From contig NZ_JABASQ010000016.1 in NCBI RefSeq assembly GCF_016107535.1, positions 1 to 64,000 of the forward strand: 64,000 nt of DNA, read 5' to 3'. Below are positions 49,962-59,554 of this stretch, piece by piece. Within the stretch, counting starts at the first letter, position 1. Each line of letters opens with the position of its first letter. This stretch comes from Psychrobacter cibarius. Its GTDB lineage: Bacteria; Pseudomonadota; Gammaproteobacteria; Pseudomonadales; Moraxellaceae. A program made the translations under genes and the position numbers. The notes beneath the pieces are model-generated. The model worked only from the letters and a program-made list of their open reading frames with translations. It was not told the origin of the DNA and ran no database searches.

Positions 49962-52097
49962 TTAAGGTAGCTTCTCTATAAGAATAGATTCTTTCGTTTT
50001 TTTGTTGAAAATGAATTTTTGCTTATCGCCTACAAAGTGTAGTTCATCCTTATAGCCGTAATCGAGCGGCTCGTCTTTAAAGTCTATAGGAATGATGATT
50101 TCTCCTTTAGCGTCAATTAATCCCCATTTTTCTTCTGACTGAACGACAATGCTGTCATTATTTAATGCTGTGATTTTAGAGAACCGCTTATCAGGATGAA
50201 GGCGCTTGCCTTGAGCATCATATAGGCGCCAGTCTCCTGGGTCAGAAAACCCTACCATTGTGGTCGTCATACTATCTGTCGTTGCACTATCAAATATACT
50301 AAACTCTTTTATATCGTGGTATTTGATAGGCACTATGGTCTTATTGGTGGAACTTATCATACCCCATGCGTTTGGTTTTGCCGCAAAGTAGGTCTGCGCC
50401 CCAATTTGCATCAGTCTATTGTACATGGGCGGTATCAGCACGTTGCCTTTCACATCTATCATGCCAGTCTTACCGTTTTTACTGACCCTATAGCGATTAG
50501 GATTATCATAAGTAATCCTGTCAAAGGGTAGCGGTAAAACCTTACGACCTTGTTTATCAATAAACCAGTTTTTATTGTCTATTTTGGCAACCGCAATACC
50601 GTCATGAAATGCTTGTGCATGCTTATAAATGTTTTTAATGACCAGCGTTCCAGCAGTATTTATATATCCCCATTTGCCGTCTTTTTGAACTGCTGATAGG
50701 CCATCACTAAATGGAGATATATCTTCATATACGATAGGAGTCATGAGCTGTTCTTCTTTATTAGCCAAACCTTGTAGACCGTCACGTGCCACTAAAAATA
50801 GCCCATTGAGTGAGATGCCTTCATAATCATAGTCATCAGACAAATATATCTTCCCAGACGAATCAATGACTCCTTGATTATGGCCTTTTGCGATAGAGCC
50901 ATAGCCATTTGCATAACAGCAAATTAGCATATCATATTCAGGGGGTATCAGGATGCTGCCGTGACGATCGATAAGCCCGTACTTGTCCTCTTTCCTGATC
51001 GTTCGAACACCTGATTCATCATCTGGATATCCCAATTTATCGTATTCTACTGCTAAAATGATTTCGCCAGCACCATTAATGAGACCGTATTTTTTGTTTT
51101 TTTCAACCACTCTCAAATCTTGTTCATCGGCGGTACTAATATCAGCGTATTCAACTGGAGCGATAAGTTGACCCGCGGAGTTGGCAAGGCCGTAAAGATT
51201 GTCGTTTTTTAATTCGTATTTTTTATCGTCAAAAACGGAGATGTTATCGTAGTTGGCTGACGATACAATCTTACCTTCGTTATTAATAAAGCCAACCTTG
51301 CCATCCTTTTCGAATGTTTCTACTCCAACCTCATCGGGATAGAAGCTAGGTAGTTGGTCAAACTCAAAGGGATGTAGAATATTGCCTTTTAAATCTATGA
51401 GCCCCCATTTGTCCTCCTTCTTTGCTTTTAGCATCATAGGACGATGCGAAAACGTTTTAATCTCTTGATACTCAATTGGGCTCAGTAGATTTCCTAGTTC
51501 GTTGGTTAGACCATATCGGTTACCTATAGCAACTTTGCCGTAATAAGGCTCTCTACAACAAAATAATCGGTCGTATTTTGCAGGTAAGACAATATGACCT
51601 TTTTCGTCAATTAACCCTTTTTTCTCCTGTTTTGAAATCAAGGCTCGATTGTGATTGTGGTCATTATCTAGACTGTCAACCCAATCATACTCCAAGGGCA
51701 ATACGATGTTTCCAAGAGGATCAGCCACTCCATACTTTCCGTCTTGATTTAGACGAAAGTAGTGATTGTCATAGAGCGTAATGCCATCATAAACGGTCGG
51801 TAAAATCTGTTTTCCTTGTTTGTTGATGATACCTTTTTTACTGCCACTAGCCACCCCTAATAGCGTGTCATTAATATCAATAAAGTTGTCGAACGCATAG
51901 TCTGTTAACAGCGCCCCTTTTTCATTGACTAAAGCCCATAAGGTGTTATCAAGCGTTGCCACCATTAATTTATCTTCGCGTAAACAGCCTACGTAGGTAG
52001 CACCATTCACTGACGGTTTGACGCACTCTTCATTGGCATGGACCATAGAAGTGGGTATAAAAATACAAACAATAATCAGTTTTTTAATCGATAACAC
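49962..52097 (-). CDS. Secreted WG-repeat protein
   Basis: The 711-residue product has a signal peptide (MLSIKKLIIVCIFIPTSMVHA, about 21 residues) and then about 18 tandem repeats of roughly 35 residues with the pattern KYGLID..G.I.IP.EYD, the WG/KWG repeat. Examples are KYGVADPLGNIVLPLEYD, KWGLIDLKGNILHPFEFD, KYGLIDRHGSILIPPEYD and KWGLIDAKGEIIIPIDFKD. Two repeats carry a Cys-Cys pair (LFCCREPYYGK, LICCYANGYGS), hinting at internal duplication. WG repeats form beta structures thought to bind ligands or surfaces; function is unknown. The start is GTG with AGGA seven bases upstream. It is a single gene, more AT-rich than its neighbours, so recent transfer is possible. Confidence 0.88.
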   Translation of the reverse strand: MLSIKKLIIVCIFIPTSMVHANEECVKPSVNGATYVGCLREDKLMVATLDNTLWALVNEKGALLTDYAFDNFIDINDTLLGVASGSKKGIINKQGKQILPTVYDGITLYDNHYFRLNQDGKYGVADPLGNIVLPLEYDWVDSLDNDHNHNRALISKQEKKGLIDEKGHIVLPAKYDRLFCCREPYYGKVAIGNRYGLTNELGNLLSPIEYQEIKTFSHRPMMLKAKKEDKWGLIDLKGNILHPFEFDQLPSFYPDEVGVETFEKDGKVGFINNEGKIVSSANYDNISVFDDKKYELKNDNLYGLANSAGQLIAPVEYADISTADEQDLRVVEKNKKYGLINGAGEIILAVEYDKLGYPDDESGVRTIRKEDKYGLIDRHGSILIPPEYDMLICCYANGYGSIAKGHNQGVIDSSGKIYLSDDYDYEGISLNGLFLVARDGLQGLANKEEQLMTPIVYEDISPFSDGLSAVQKDGKWGYINTAGTLVIKNIYKHAQAFHDGIAVAKIDNKNWFIDKQGRKVLPLPFDRITYDNPNRYRVSKNGKTGMIDVKGNVLIPPMYNRLMQIGAQTYFAAKPNAWGMISSTNKTIVPIKYHDIKEFSIFDSATTDSMTTTMVGFSDPGDWRLYDAQGKRLHPDKRFSKITALNNDSIVVQSEEKWGLIDAKGEIIIPIDFKDEPLDYGYKDELHFVGDKQKFIFNKKTKESILIEKLP

Positions 52098-52311
52098 GCT
52101 ATTTCCTAAGTTTTTTATCGTTTGGATGAATAATAACTCAACTAAATTTTAATAGTAAGGCGGTCTTAAGGTTTTCTTATAATGCATTTGGGTTTGAGAA
52201 TGTATTCACAAAGCTTGCAGCGTCATGTCTAAATGGTTTATAAGTAAGATTAGAACATCCTATTATTATGGTTTATGTTGTCATTTATATTTTATTGACA
52301 AGGAGTTGGTC

Positions 52312-53082
52312 ATGTCGCGTTTGCCTGTGTCATTGTCTATATCGCCGTCGGTTACCGCGTCGTGCAGTCTTTTATTGTTTACCGTTGGCCTAGTAGGTCA
52401 GGCTCATGCCGATAGTATGAGTGCGCTGATCGCCCAAAAATCTGTGCAATCTGATTTTAGTGCTCGCTATACACCTTCATACTCTTCCGTGCCCTCTGCG
52501 AAGGTCAGCACGCGTTCTACCATTCAACGTGCAGGAACTTATCGCTCAAATTCTGCCAGTACTCCACCAGTGATTCAGACATCCTATCGTTATCCTGAAG
52601 TAGCGCGTCAAGCGCCAGCAGTGATGCCCGCTTTTTTATCGGGTAATTATGATAATGTCGATAGCGAGTATTTACCGTTACTGAGCAGTGCGGAGATGCA
52701 GAGTAGTTTGGCCGCACGTGAAGTGGTTAGCACCGCACGCAAGATGGCGCTGAACGAGCGTGCGATCATTCAAGGTGGCTGCTGGGACTATCTCAATGCC
52801 GTGTTTAAACGCGCTGGGGTGACACGTGATACCATTCATAAAGGTACTTATGGTCAAGGTCCGTATGCCAATAGTGGCGAGATTGAAGTTGGAGATTGGC
52901 TCTATTATATCAATCATGGCTACAATGGCGTCGAGCATAGTGGACTGTTTGTCGGCTGGGTTGATGAGCGCGCAAAGCAAGCACTGATCCTCAGCTATGC
53001 GGGCGAAAACCGCCGCGAACCTGCGCGTTACCGTGTTTATGATTTGAGTAATGTCTATCAAATCATGCGCCCTAGTGTTTAA
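52312..53082 (+). CDS. Secreted cysteine-peptidase-like protein (NlpC/P60- or CHAP-like)
   Basis: AAGGAG precedes ATG 52312, giving 256 residues; the longer frame from 52225 is rejected. A signal peptide ends at GQAHA (about 33). A Ser/Ala-rich linker of about 80 residues follows. The C-terminal 110 residues have GGCWDYLNAVFKRAG with Cys157, EVGDWLYYINHGYNGVEHSGLFVGW with His209, and a beta-rich end. A Cys followed about 50 residues later by a His in a GDWLxxxxxxxxxxHSGLFVGW context fits the papain-like NlpC/P60 or CHAP amidase fold, which acts on peptidoglycan. The assignment is by motif only. A terminator follows. Confidence 0.75.
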   Translation: MSRLPVSLSISPSVTASCSLLLFTVGLVGQAHADSMSALIAQKSVQSDFSARYTPSYSSVPSAKVSTRSTIQRAGTYRSNSASTPPVIQTSYRYPEVARQAPAVMPAFLSGNYDNVDSEYLPLLSSAEMQSSLAAREVVSTARKMALNERAIIQGGCWDYLNAVFKRAGVTRDTIHKGTYGQGPYANSGEIEVGDWLYYINHGYNGVEHSGLFVGWVDERAKQALILSYAGENRREPARYRVYDLSNVYQIMRPSV

Positions 53083-53108
53083 GGTGTCATATTTATGATG
53101 TCCTAAAA

Positions 53109-53146
53109 AAAAGCGTCCGTTACTTTAATAAGTAATGGACGCTTTT
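53109..53146. terminator. Terminator between the peptidase-like gene and hemJ
   Basis: AAAAGCGTCCGTTACTT pairs with AGTAATGGACGCTTTT (one G-U pair) around a 5-base loop, with A and T tracts on both sides; it may serve both convergent genes. Confidence 0.88.
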
Positions 53147-53198
53147 AGTTTAGAGCTATTCAGATTTAAAAATCAGTTATGGGCATATTTACTGAATT

Positions 53199-53633
53199 TT
53201 AGAAGGGCTTTACTACTACTAAGATGACGATAATGACCAATGCAAACACTGGTACTTCGTTAAACCAGCGCCAAAATTTATGCGTCTTATAATGCGGATT
53301 ATCCATTAGCTTTTTACGATAAAAGCCACAAGCACCGTGATAGCCAGAGAGTAGCACCACTAATAATAGCTTGACGTGTAACCAGCCTTGGGTTTTATAC
53401 ACCTCCCAGCCTAGCCCTAACATCCATAGACCGAAGACCCATGTGGCTATCATTGATGGCGTCATAATACCGCGATAGAGCTTACGCTCCATAATAGCAA
53501 AGCGTTCGTGGCTAATGCTATCATCACTCATCGCATGATAGACAAACAAGCGTGGCAAATAAAATATCGCAGCAAACCAGCAGACCATCGATATAATATG
53601 CGCCGCTTTAATCCAGTTGAAATAATCTGCCAT
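53199..53633 (-). CDS. hemJ: Protoporphyrinogen oxidase HemJ
   Basis: HemJ oxidises protoporphyrinogen IX to protoporphyrin IX in the inner membrane, the penultimate heme step in many proteobacteria that lack HemG and HemY. The 144-residue product has four membrane segments and the family pattern: FNWIKAAHIISMVCWFAAIFYLPRLFVYH (with the conserved heme-ligand type His), ERKLYRGIMTPSM, GWLHVKLLLVVLLSGYHGACGFYRKKL (conserved Lys and His), and HKFWRWFNEVPVFALVIIVILVVVKPF. ATG 53633 is chosen; a GTG one codon earlier is possible. It lies beside bioB on the same strand, 90 bases downstream of it. Confidence 0.92.
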   Translation of the reverse strand: MADYFNWIKAAHIISMVCWFAAIFYLPRLFVYHAMSDDSISHERFAIMERKLYRGIMTPSMIATWVFGLWMLGLGWEVYKTQGWLHVKLLLVVLLSGYHGACGFYRKKLMDNPHYKTHKFWRWFNEVPVFALVIIVILVVVKPF

Positions 53634-53722
53634 CACATTCTCTCTTACGATTTAATATTTTATCATCAATAATGTCGGCAAGCTTAGCGCAGATTATTCA
53701 ATAATGGTAGCGATAAAAAACG

Positions 53723-54898
53723 CTACTCTGCCATCACTACTTGCGATTGATGACCGCTCATCGCATCCATCACAGGCAATACTTTGGGCGCTCTTGGCGC
53801 GGCAAATTGCTTTGTTAGACCAAGCTCACGCATGAGTCTGTCATCGCCTGATTGGCTTGCATTGCCAGTAGTCAGCAGTTTATCGCCATAAAAGAATGAG
53901 TTGGCACCTGCCATAAATGCCAAGGCTTGCTCAGAGTCGGACAAGCTCTCACGGCCAGCAGACAAACGCACATAGCTGGTCGGGCAGCAAATACGTGCTA
54001 CGGCAATAGTACGAATCCATTCAATCACTGACAGTTGACCTTCTGCCAAGACTTTATCGCCAATCGGTGTGCCTTTAATGGGCACAAGTAGGTTGACCGG
54101 AATTGACTCTGGCGCTTTGGGCATTTTTAGCAGCTCATGTACCCAATCGATACGGTCGTCACGGCTTTCGCCCATTCCGACGATATTGCCACTACAGACA
54201 TTGATGCCTGAGTTACGCACGTTATCTATGGTATCTAAGCGCTCGTCATAGCTTCGCGTGCTGACGACTTGCTCATAATAACGACGTGAAGTATCTAGAT
54301 TATGATTGTAATAATCGAGTCCAGCATCCGCCAGTTGCGTCGCTTGATTAGTATCTAACATACCAAGGGTCATACAGGTCTCAAGCCCTAACGCTTTGAC
54401 TTCTTTGATCAGCTCAACCACATAAGGCATGTCTTTGGCACTTGGATGTTTCCATGCTGCACCCATACAAAAGCGTGACGAGCCACTGGCTTTGGCACGT
54501 TTGGCCGCAGCAATGACTTTATCCACTTCTATGCGCTTCTCTGCTTGTAATTTAGTCGTGTCGCGGTGGTGACCGGATTGTGAGCAATAGCCACAATCTT
54601 CGGGGCAGTTACCTGTTTTGATCGACAACAAAGTACTAATTTGTACTTCATTGGCAGTGAAGTGCGCCCGATGTATCGTTTGCGCTTGCAACAACAAATC
54701 CATTAAAGGCAAATCAAACAGTTCGGCGATTTCTTCGCGGCTATGCTTACGGGTCATTTGTTGGCTGGCGGTGGTATCCGTTGTTAAGTTGTTTAAAAAG
54801 TCATTGTTCAAGCCGCTGTGGCTGTTATTTTTATTATTAAACGTGTCAGTGGGGCTACTGGCATTAGGCTCTGAGATGTTAAGTAATCCTGCCATCAT
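53723..54898 (-). CDS. bioB: Biotin synthase
   Basis: BioB inserts sulphur into dethiobiotin by radical SAM chemistry. The 391-residue product is longer than E. coli BioB (346) because of a hydrophilic, Asn/Thr/Ser-rich N-terminal extension of about 45 residues. The radical SAM motif CPEDCGYC is at about 97-104. Also present are the 2Fe-2S ligand Cys residues ([34 protein letters not shown]) and the Arg ligand in RLSAGRE. AAGGA lies before the tandem ATGATG. No other bio gene is adjacent, and no BirA operator is evident. Confidence 0.97.
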   Translation of the reverse strand: MMAGLLNISEPNASSPTDTFNNKNNSHSGLNNDFLNNLTTDTTASQQMTRKHSREEIAELFDLPLMDLLLQAQTIHRAHFTANEVQISTLLSIKTGNCPEDCGYCSQSGHHRDTTKLQAEKRIEVDKVIAAAKRAKASGSSRFCMGAAWKHPSAKDMPYVVELIKEVKALGLETCMTLGMLDTNQATQLADAGLDYYNHNLDTSRRYYEQVVSTRSYDERLDTIDNVRNSGINVCSGNIVGMGESRDDRIDWVHELLKMPKAPESIPVNLLVPIKGTPIGDKVLAEGQLSVIEWIRTIAVARICCPTSYVRLSAGRESLSDSEQALAFMAGANSFFYGDKLLTTGNASQSGDDRLMRELGLTKQFAAPRAPKVLPVMDAMSGHQSQVVMAE

Positions 54899-54990
54899 AT
54901 AATTCCTTTTATAATAGTTTTTGCAACAATCATTTTGAAGAGAATAGTAGTTAAAAGAGTTGTGTATAAAGCCATAAAATTTTAGGTAAT

Positions 54991-55026
54991 AAAAAAGGCT
55001 GCGATATAGTATACCGCAACCTTTTT
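54991..55026 (-). terminator. Terminator of the SCP2-domain gene
   Basis: AAAAAGG and CCTTTTT with an inner GCG/CGC stem form an imperfect hairpin with T tracts on either strand. It lies between the stop of the SCP2 gene and the bioB start, on the minus strand. Confidence 0.6.
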
Positions 55027-55116
55027 AGAAAATCAGAACACTGCGAAAGAGTAAAGTAACTGAGCGCTAAATAATCGTGATCTGTTTTCTTTATTTATAT
55101 CGATCTATTTACGTCA

Positions 55117-55623
55117 TTATTTGCCAAGTTTGTGCTTAGCAACCCCAATCCAATGGTTGGCAAGTTTTTGTGCTTTATAAGCATAAGGCTTGGCTTTTTG
55201 GATATAAGGTTTACATTCTTCTGGAACAGCTGGCACGATATGCTTAGCAAGTTTATTGAACCACATCATTAGGCTGTAATCGCCTTCGATGCTGAGGTTG
55301 CCTTCTTGTACAGCAGTCATAAAGGCAGGAAGATTGCCTTTGGTCAAAAGCTTAACACCTGTCATCGAATCTTTGAAATTGATGGTGAGGTCTGCTTTTT
55401 TAGCATGACCACTGTATTGGCTGAAGCTACCATTATCAAAGACAAAATAACGGGCGATATCCGCTTCAGTGCTGGCAAGCTCAATCGTCACATTGCGATC
55501 AGCGAATAGTGCTTTCACATCTTCGTTATCACTATCAGCAAGCATGGACAAACGATAGCCAATCACAGCCAATAGCACATCTAACGGATCAGATTTAATA
55601 TCTAATACAGGAACAGTAAACAT
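55117..55623 (-). CDS. SCP2 sterol-binding domain protein
   Basis: The 168-residue product resembles bacterial SCP2-like proteins, small lipid-binding domains. It starts MFTVPVLDIKSDPLDVLLAVIGYRLSMLADSDNEDVKALFADRN and has FVFDNGSFSQYSGHAKKADLTINFKDSMTGVKLLTKGNLPAFMTAVQEGNLSIEGDYSLMMWFNKLAK (split), the beta-sheet and helix pattern of the SCP2 fold with the typical GNLSIEGDY turn. There is no signal peptide. The C-terminal 35 residues are Lys-rich (KPYIQKAKPYAYKAQKLANHW). TAGGAG precedes the ATG. The ligand is unknown; lipid binding is inferred from the family. Confidence 0.82.
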   Translation of the reverse strand: MFTVPVLDIKSDPLDVLLAVIGYRLSMLADSDNEDVKALFADRNVTIELASTEADIARYFVFDNGSFSQYSGHAKKADLTINFKDSMTGVKLLTKGNLPAFMTAVQEGNLSIEGDYSLMMWFNKLAKHIVPAVPEECKPYIQKAKPYAYKAQKLANHWIGVAKHKLGK

Positions 55624-56025
55624 AATCGAACTCCTAAAGAATGAGACGCAAAATAATGCGTACTTTATAACAATTTTTGTGACAAATATATAACTAGATT
55701 ATAAACGATAGAGAGGTTGCTATTCTTTAGGAGTTACGTAGAGAGCGTTAAGTATCTTGTAACATCCAATGACGTCATCTGAATTAGAACAAGTTGTTAA
55801 TATTTATAAAAATGACAGTAGAAAAGAGAATGGTAACGAAAATGAATGCTCACACTACCTATGCTAGATTGAGCGAATTTGACGGCAGGTTAATCGTAAT
55901 TTTTGGACGAGATACAGTCGAATAAAGATAATGTAATACAGGCTATATAAGAGGTAAGTAAAAGTACTGTAAACAGAGAATGAACTAACCTGACAGCGTC
56001 GCTCATTGATATAGACGCGACTCTA
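55624..56025. other. Intergenic region without recognised features
   Basis: About 400 AT-rich bases lie between the SCP2 gene and the next minus-strand gene. I find no supported gene, terminator or repeat, apart from a short ATGACGTCAT palindrome near 55769. It should contain the SCP2 gene promoter. Confidence 0.5.
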
Positions 56026-56427
56026 TCAGTGGAAGCGCGGTTGGTAGTCGTCATCATAAACAGGCGTGTGCTCGATATAACGTGCCGCTTGCAATTGACG
56101 TTGCAGCTGAACGGATTGACTGACATCCTCGTAACGTAGTGCCCGATACAGCACCCAGCCCGCTAAAGGCAACCAACTGATACCCATGGCGATGATATAG
56201 CTGTGCCATTCTGACAGCTCTGATAGCATAGGACGACCCGCCACAATGCTTTGAATCGCCTCAACTGCTAGCCAATATGCCATACCACCAAATAGATACC
56301 AGAGCAGCCAGCGCTGTGAGGATAAGGCAAGCGCTAAAATCAAGCCTGCCAGCAAGCTATAACCAAGCAGTGCCGCCGTGCTCCACGTTTCTATACCAAT
56401 AATCGAAAATATAGTCAGTAACATCAT
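56026..56427 (-). CDS. Membrane protein of unknown function
   Basis: The 133-residue product starts MMLLTIFSIIGIETWSTAALLGYSLLAGLILALALSSQRWLLWYLFGGMAYWLAVEAIQSI and has about four hydrophobic segments in the first 95 residues. A soluble C-terminal tail (RYEDVSQSVQLQRQLQAARYIEHTPVYDDDYQPRFH) ends rich in Tyr, Asp and His. GAGATGA precedes the tandem ATGATG. I recognise no family. It is a single gene, 238 bases downstream (in its direction of reading) of the DUF368 gene's end. Confidence 0.75.
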   Translation of the reverse strand: MMLLTIFSIIGIETWSTAALLGYSLLAGLILALALSSQRWLLWYLFGGMAYWLAVEAIQSIVAGRPMLSELSEWHSYIIAMGISWLPLAGWVLYRALRYEDVSQSVQLQRQLQAARYIEHTPVYDDDYQPRFH

Positions 56428-56665
56428 TCATCTCGCTATTCATAAGGTGAATTCCAATAGGGTCATTATGAAAGTTTGGGGAACAAAGCTAAAGAGGGGA
56501 CAAGCGACTTTGCGACAACCGTTGACGTTTGGTTTTTTAGCGCATTTTGATGATTTTGTATGGCAAGGTTTAAGCATAAGCGCCGCAAGGATGGGCGCTT
56601 ATTATTAAGAGTGTATAGGAGGGTTTTTGGGTTTTAAAAGAGACTGATGCAGGTTTAAGGTAGGG

Positions 56666-57661
56666 TTAAGCGCGATTGCTACGAGTGCCCCACCAAGACA
56701 ATAGTGAGACTAAAATCGCGCCTAGCAGCATCAGTCCTACAGTGGTTAGCCAATGTGGACCAGTAGGATATTGCCATGGCATCACGTTGTTTATCGCGTC
56801 ACTATTAAGCGCGCCTAACGCATCTACTTTCCATGGCCATACTTTCACAAGCGAGCCTGCGATAAAACCTGTGAGCAAGGCCAAAGTTGCCTGATAGTAG
56901 CGAGACAATAACCATTTAAGTGCGCGAGTAAATAATAACAATCCCGTTGCCATACCCGCAATGACCGTGAAGATTATCGTAAAGTTAAGGCTATGTACGG
57001 CTTCTAATACTGCGTCATAAGCACCTAATAGTAATAAGATAAAAGACCCAGATATACCGGGCAGTATCATGGCACAAATAGCGACTGCCCCTGCAAAAAA
57101 CAAATAAGGCAAGCTTGGTGTGGTCGTGAGTAATGGTAAGCTGCTAATGACCACAGCGGCAACAAGACCAGTCACGAAGAGTGCTGCCCGCCCTATATTC
57201 CAACGCTGAATCTCACTCAATAATATAAATACCGTTGCGACAACCAGTCCAAAAAAGAACGACCAAATAAATAACGGTTGATTATCCAATAGGTGTTTGA
57301 TAATACCGGCTAAAGTAGCAAAACTGGTGGCGATTCCCAATAATAAAAACAACAAAAAAGTGGCATCAACCTGTCGCCACACTGCAACCAAACCTTTGAT
57401 TCCGCCTTCCTGTCGAAATATCTGCCAGAGATTGGGGCCGATGCTACTCAGGGCGTTAATCAAGCGCTCATAAATACCAGCAATCAGCGCAATGGTGCCG
57501 CCAGAGACACCTGGTACGATATCCGCTGCCCCCATGGCCATTCCTCTGATATAAACCCCAAATAGTTGCTTTGGACTATCGGAGGATGCAGCAGTGCTGC
57601 TCTTATCCAGTGGTTGTGGCGCTGACGGCTCATTTTGCCGCGGTGATGGTGATGCCGTCAT
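56666..57661 (-). CDS. DUF368 family membrane protein (PopT-type undecaprenyl phosphate translocase)
   Basis: DUF368 proteins have been reported to return undecaprenyl phosphate across the inner membrane for reuse in wall and surface polymer synthesis. The 331-residue product has the signature RGMAMGAADIVPGVSGGTIALIAGIYERLI near 47-76 and a second inverted-type motif CAMILPGISGSFILLLLGAYDAVLEAV. About eight membrane segments follow. AAGGA lies six bases before ATG 57661. The frame stays open to 57805 through an 8-bp tandem repeat, but that upstream ATG has no ribosome binding site. The neighbouring genes do not suggest a pathway. Confidence 0.88.
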   Translation of the reverse strand: MTASPSPRQNEPSAPQPLDKSSTAASSDSPKQLFGVYIRGMAMGAADIVPGVSGGTIALIAGIYERLINALSSIGPNLWQIFRQEGGIKGLVAVWRQVDATFLLFLLLGIATSFATLAGIIKHLLDNQPLFIWSFFFGLVVATVFILLSEIQRWNIGRAALFVTGLVAAVVISSLPLLTTTPSLPYLFFAGAVAICAMILPGISGSFILLLLGAYDAVLEAVHSLNFTIIFTVIAGMATGLLLFTRALKWLLSRYYQATLALLTGFIAGSLVKVWPWKVDALGALNSDAINNVMPWQYPTGPHWLTTVGLMLLGAILVSLLSWWGTRSNRA

Positions 57662-57742
57662 GGACAATCCTTTTTTATTTAAAAACACAGTGAAAGTTAA
57701 TGCGATGCTGCTAAGTATGCTAGGACAGTGATGCGAAAATTG

Positions 57743-57795
57743 AATGTAGCAATGTAGCAATGTAGCAATGTAGCAATGTAGCAATGTAGCAATGT
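57743..57795. repeat. 8-bp tandem repeat (AATGTAGC, six copies) upstream of the DUF368 gene
   Basis: Six perfect copies of AATGTAGC run from 57743 to 57790, followed by a partial AATGTA. They lie 82 bases before the DUF368 start on the minus strand. Such repeats change copy number by slippage and can alter promoter spacing. Confidence 0.95.
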
Positions 57796-57869
57796 AATAA
57801 GACATAAAAGCCAGATTAATGTTAAAAACACTAAACTAGCTCCATGGTATGGTATTGCGAGTGTAGTCG

Positions 57870-59060
57870 TTACTCTGTAGGCGCAAGTGCTGGATAACCA
57901 AGGGCATAAAATATGCCTTCAAGCCCTGTGACATTGATGGCGGCATCAGCACGTGCTTGGACAATAGGCTTAGCGTGATAGGCGACGCCTAGGTCTGCGA
58001 TGGCCATCATCGGTAAATCATTGGCACCGTCACCGATACAGACCACTTGTGACATCTCGATGCCTAAGCGCTCCGCAGTATGCTCAACGATAGCCGCTTT
58101 TTTGGCACCATTGACGATGGGCAGCTGTACGTGACCAGTGACTTCCCCTTCGTCGATATCTAGGGCGTTGGCGTGAACTTCGTCAATGCCTAATTGCTCA
58201 GCGATGTAGCGCGCAAAGTAGGTAAAGCCGCCTGATACCAGTACGGTATGGTAGCCCAAAGCCTTTAGTGCACTGATGGTAGTGCGAGCGCCCATTGATA
58301 GCGTTAGGCGGCTGCAGATATCATCCAGCACATCGGTCGAGATGCCTTTTAGTAACGCTACCCGCTGGGCAAAAGACTCATCAAAATCCATCTCACCGCG
58401 CATTGCCGCTTCCGTAATGGCTTCGACTTCTTCGCCGATGCCCGCTGTTTTTGCCAACTCAACGATGACTTCTTGCTCGATTAAGGTGGAATCCATATCA
58501 AAGCAGGCAAGCTTGTGAGTACGTAGCATATGACCGACTGATAAAATGTGGCAATCAACAATATCCAAGCGTTCAGCACTGCTCGCTTGATGACTATCGT
58601 TATAAGCTTCGGTCAAGTCATGACGCAAGCGTGTGGTCAGCTGATCATCAATGATATGAGCTGCTGCGGTCTTTTTGCCAGGATGCATGAGCGTATCAGT
58701 GACTGGAACCAACAAATAGCGGAACACTTGTGCTTGAGTAAAAGGCAAGCGCTGTGCGTTTGCTGCTGTTGGCTCTGTATCAGAAACGGTAATATTGACA
58801 AAACTGGCATCAGTATCTTCAGCGACGGTGACCAAATGCCAGCTTGGCTGTTCATCGACCCATGATTGCACATACTGGTGGATATCAAGCGTCGATATTT
58901 TGGTCGGTAGCACAACAATAAGAGCAAAAACTGGCAGGGACTGTAGCGCATCAAAATCTTGTAAGTTCGTGTTATCTGGTAACAGTGACGCAATAGAGTC
59001 AACGGCTTGTTGCCATGCTTTGCTGTCTTTTGGTAACGAGTAAGATGTATTGTGTGGCAT
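57870..59060 (-). CDS. serB: Phosphoserine phosphatase
   Basis: SerB makes serine from phosphoserine, the last step of the phosphorylated pathway. The 396-residue product has an N-terminal ACT-like regulatory part of about 180 residues and the C-terminal HAD domain. Motif I is FDMDSTLIEQEVIVELA near 187, motif II is VLVSGGFTYFARYIAEQLGIDEVHAN, and a Lys lies in NGAKKAAIVEH. Motif IV is VCIGDGANDLPMMAIADLGVAYHAKP. It is larger than E. coli SerB (322) because of the longer N-terminus, a form also found in Pseudomonas. It is divergent from an Smp-like gene, as serB and smp are in E. coli. Confidence 0.96.
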   Translation of the reverse strand: MPHNTSYSLPKDSKAWQQAVDSIASLLPDNTNLQDFDALQSLPVFALIVVLPTKISTLDIHQYVQSWVDEQPSWHLVTVAEDTDASFVNITVSDTEPTAANAQRLPFTQAQVFRYLLVPVTDTLMHPGKKTAAAHIIDDQLTTRLRHDLTEAYNDSHQASSAERLDIVDCHILSVGHMLRTHKLACFDMDSTLIEQEVIVELAKTAGIGEEVEAITEAAMRGEMDFDESFAQRVALLKGISTDVLDDICSRLTLSMGARTTISALKALGYHTVLVSGGFTYFARYIAEQLGIDEVHANALDIDEGEVTGHVQLPIVNGAKKAAIVEHTAERLGIEMSQVVCIGDGANDLPMMAIADLGVAYHAKPIVQARADAAINVTGLEGIFYALGYPALAPTE

Positions 59061-59554
59061 GGCTCAATGGTCCCTTGTATGCTCATATAAGATTGGGAAT
59101 AATAGCAGCTTTACTCGGCAGCGCCTATAGATGACGCACAAAGTATCACCGTCGATTAAAGATGACAGCAATCATTAAAAAATCATTTGAAATTGAATGT
59201 GATTATTATGATAAATTTATAAATCAACTAACGCTATAAGACTTATTATGGTGATATAGTAGATAAGATAAGCGGTCTGTATTCATGATGATATTCACAA
59301 CAATGCTCTCAGTCGCCGCTTACCAAATGTGCCGTAGATTATCCTGAGTATTAGTATTTTAGACAGCAGTTTTTAAGTAACCAAACCTTGTTGTAAATAT
59401 TATTTTAGGCAACAACATACGTGTCGGGTTATGGTACTTAAATTCAATACATACTTGTTAAGATACGCACTATTATAGTTTTTTTAAATTCGCCAAAAAA
59501 TGAGGGATAGCCTTGTTTTTTTAATTTCTCTTATCCAAAAAAGTTTACCATATC
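59061..59554. other. Divergent serB/Smp-like upstream region
   Basis: This gap of about 490 AT-rich bases is between divergent genes. Both promoters should be here, but no hexamer pair is convincing. I see no gene, repeat or structured RNA. Confidence 0.45.

Noticed and set aside
53800..54900. BirA operator or riboswitch upstream of bioB
   Set aside because: No TTGTAAACC-type palindrome or known riboswitch core is visible in 54899-55116.
57662..57805. N-terminal extension of the DUF368 protein through the 8-bp repeat
   Set aside because: The upstream ATG has no ribosome binding site, while ATG 57661 has AAGGA at good spacing; kept only as an alternative in the findings.
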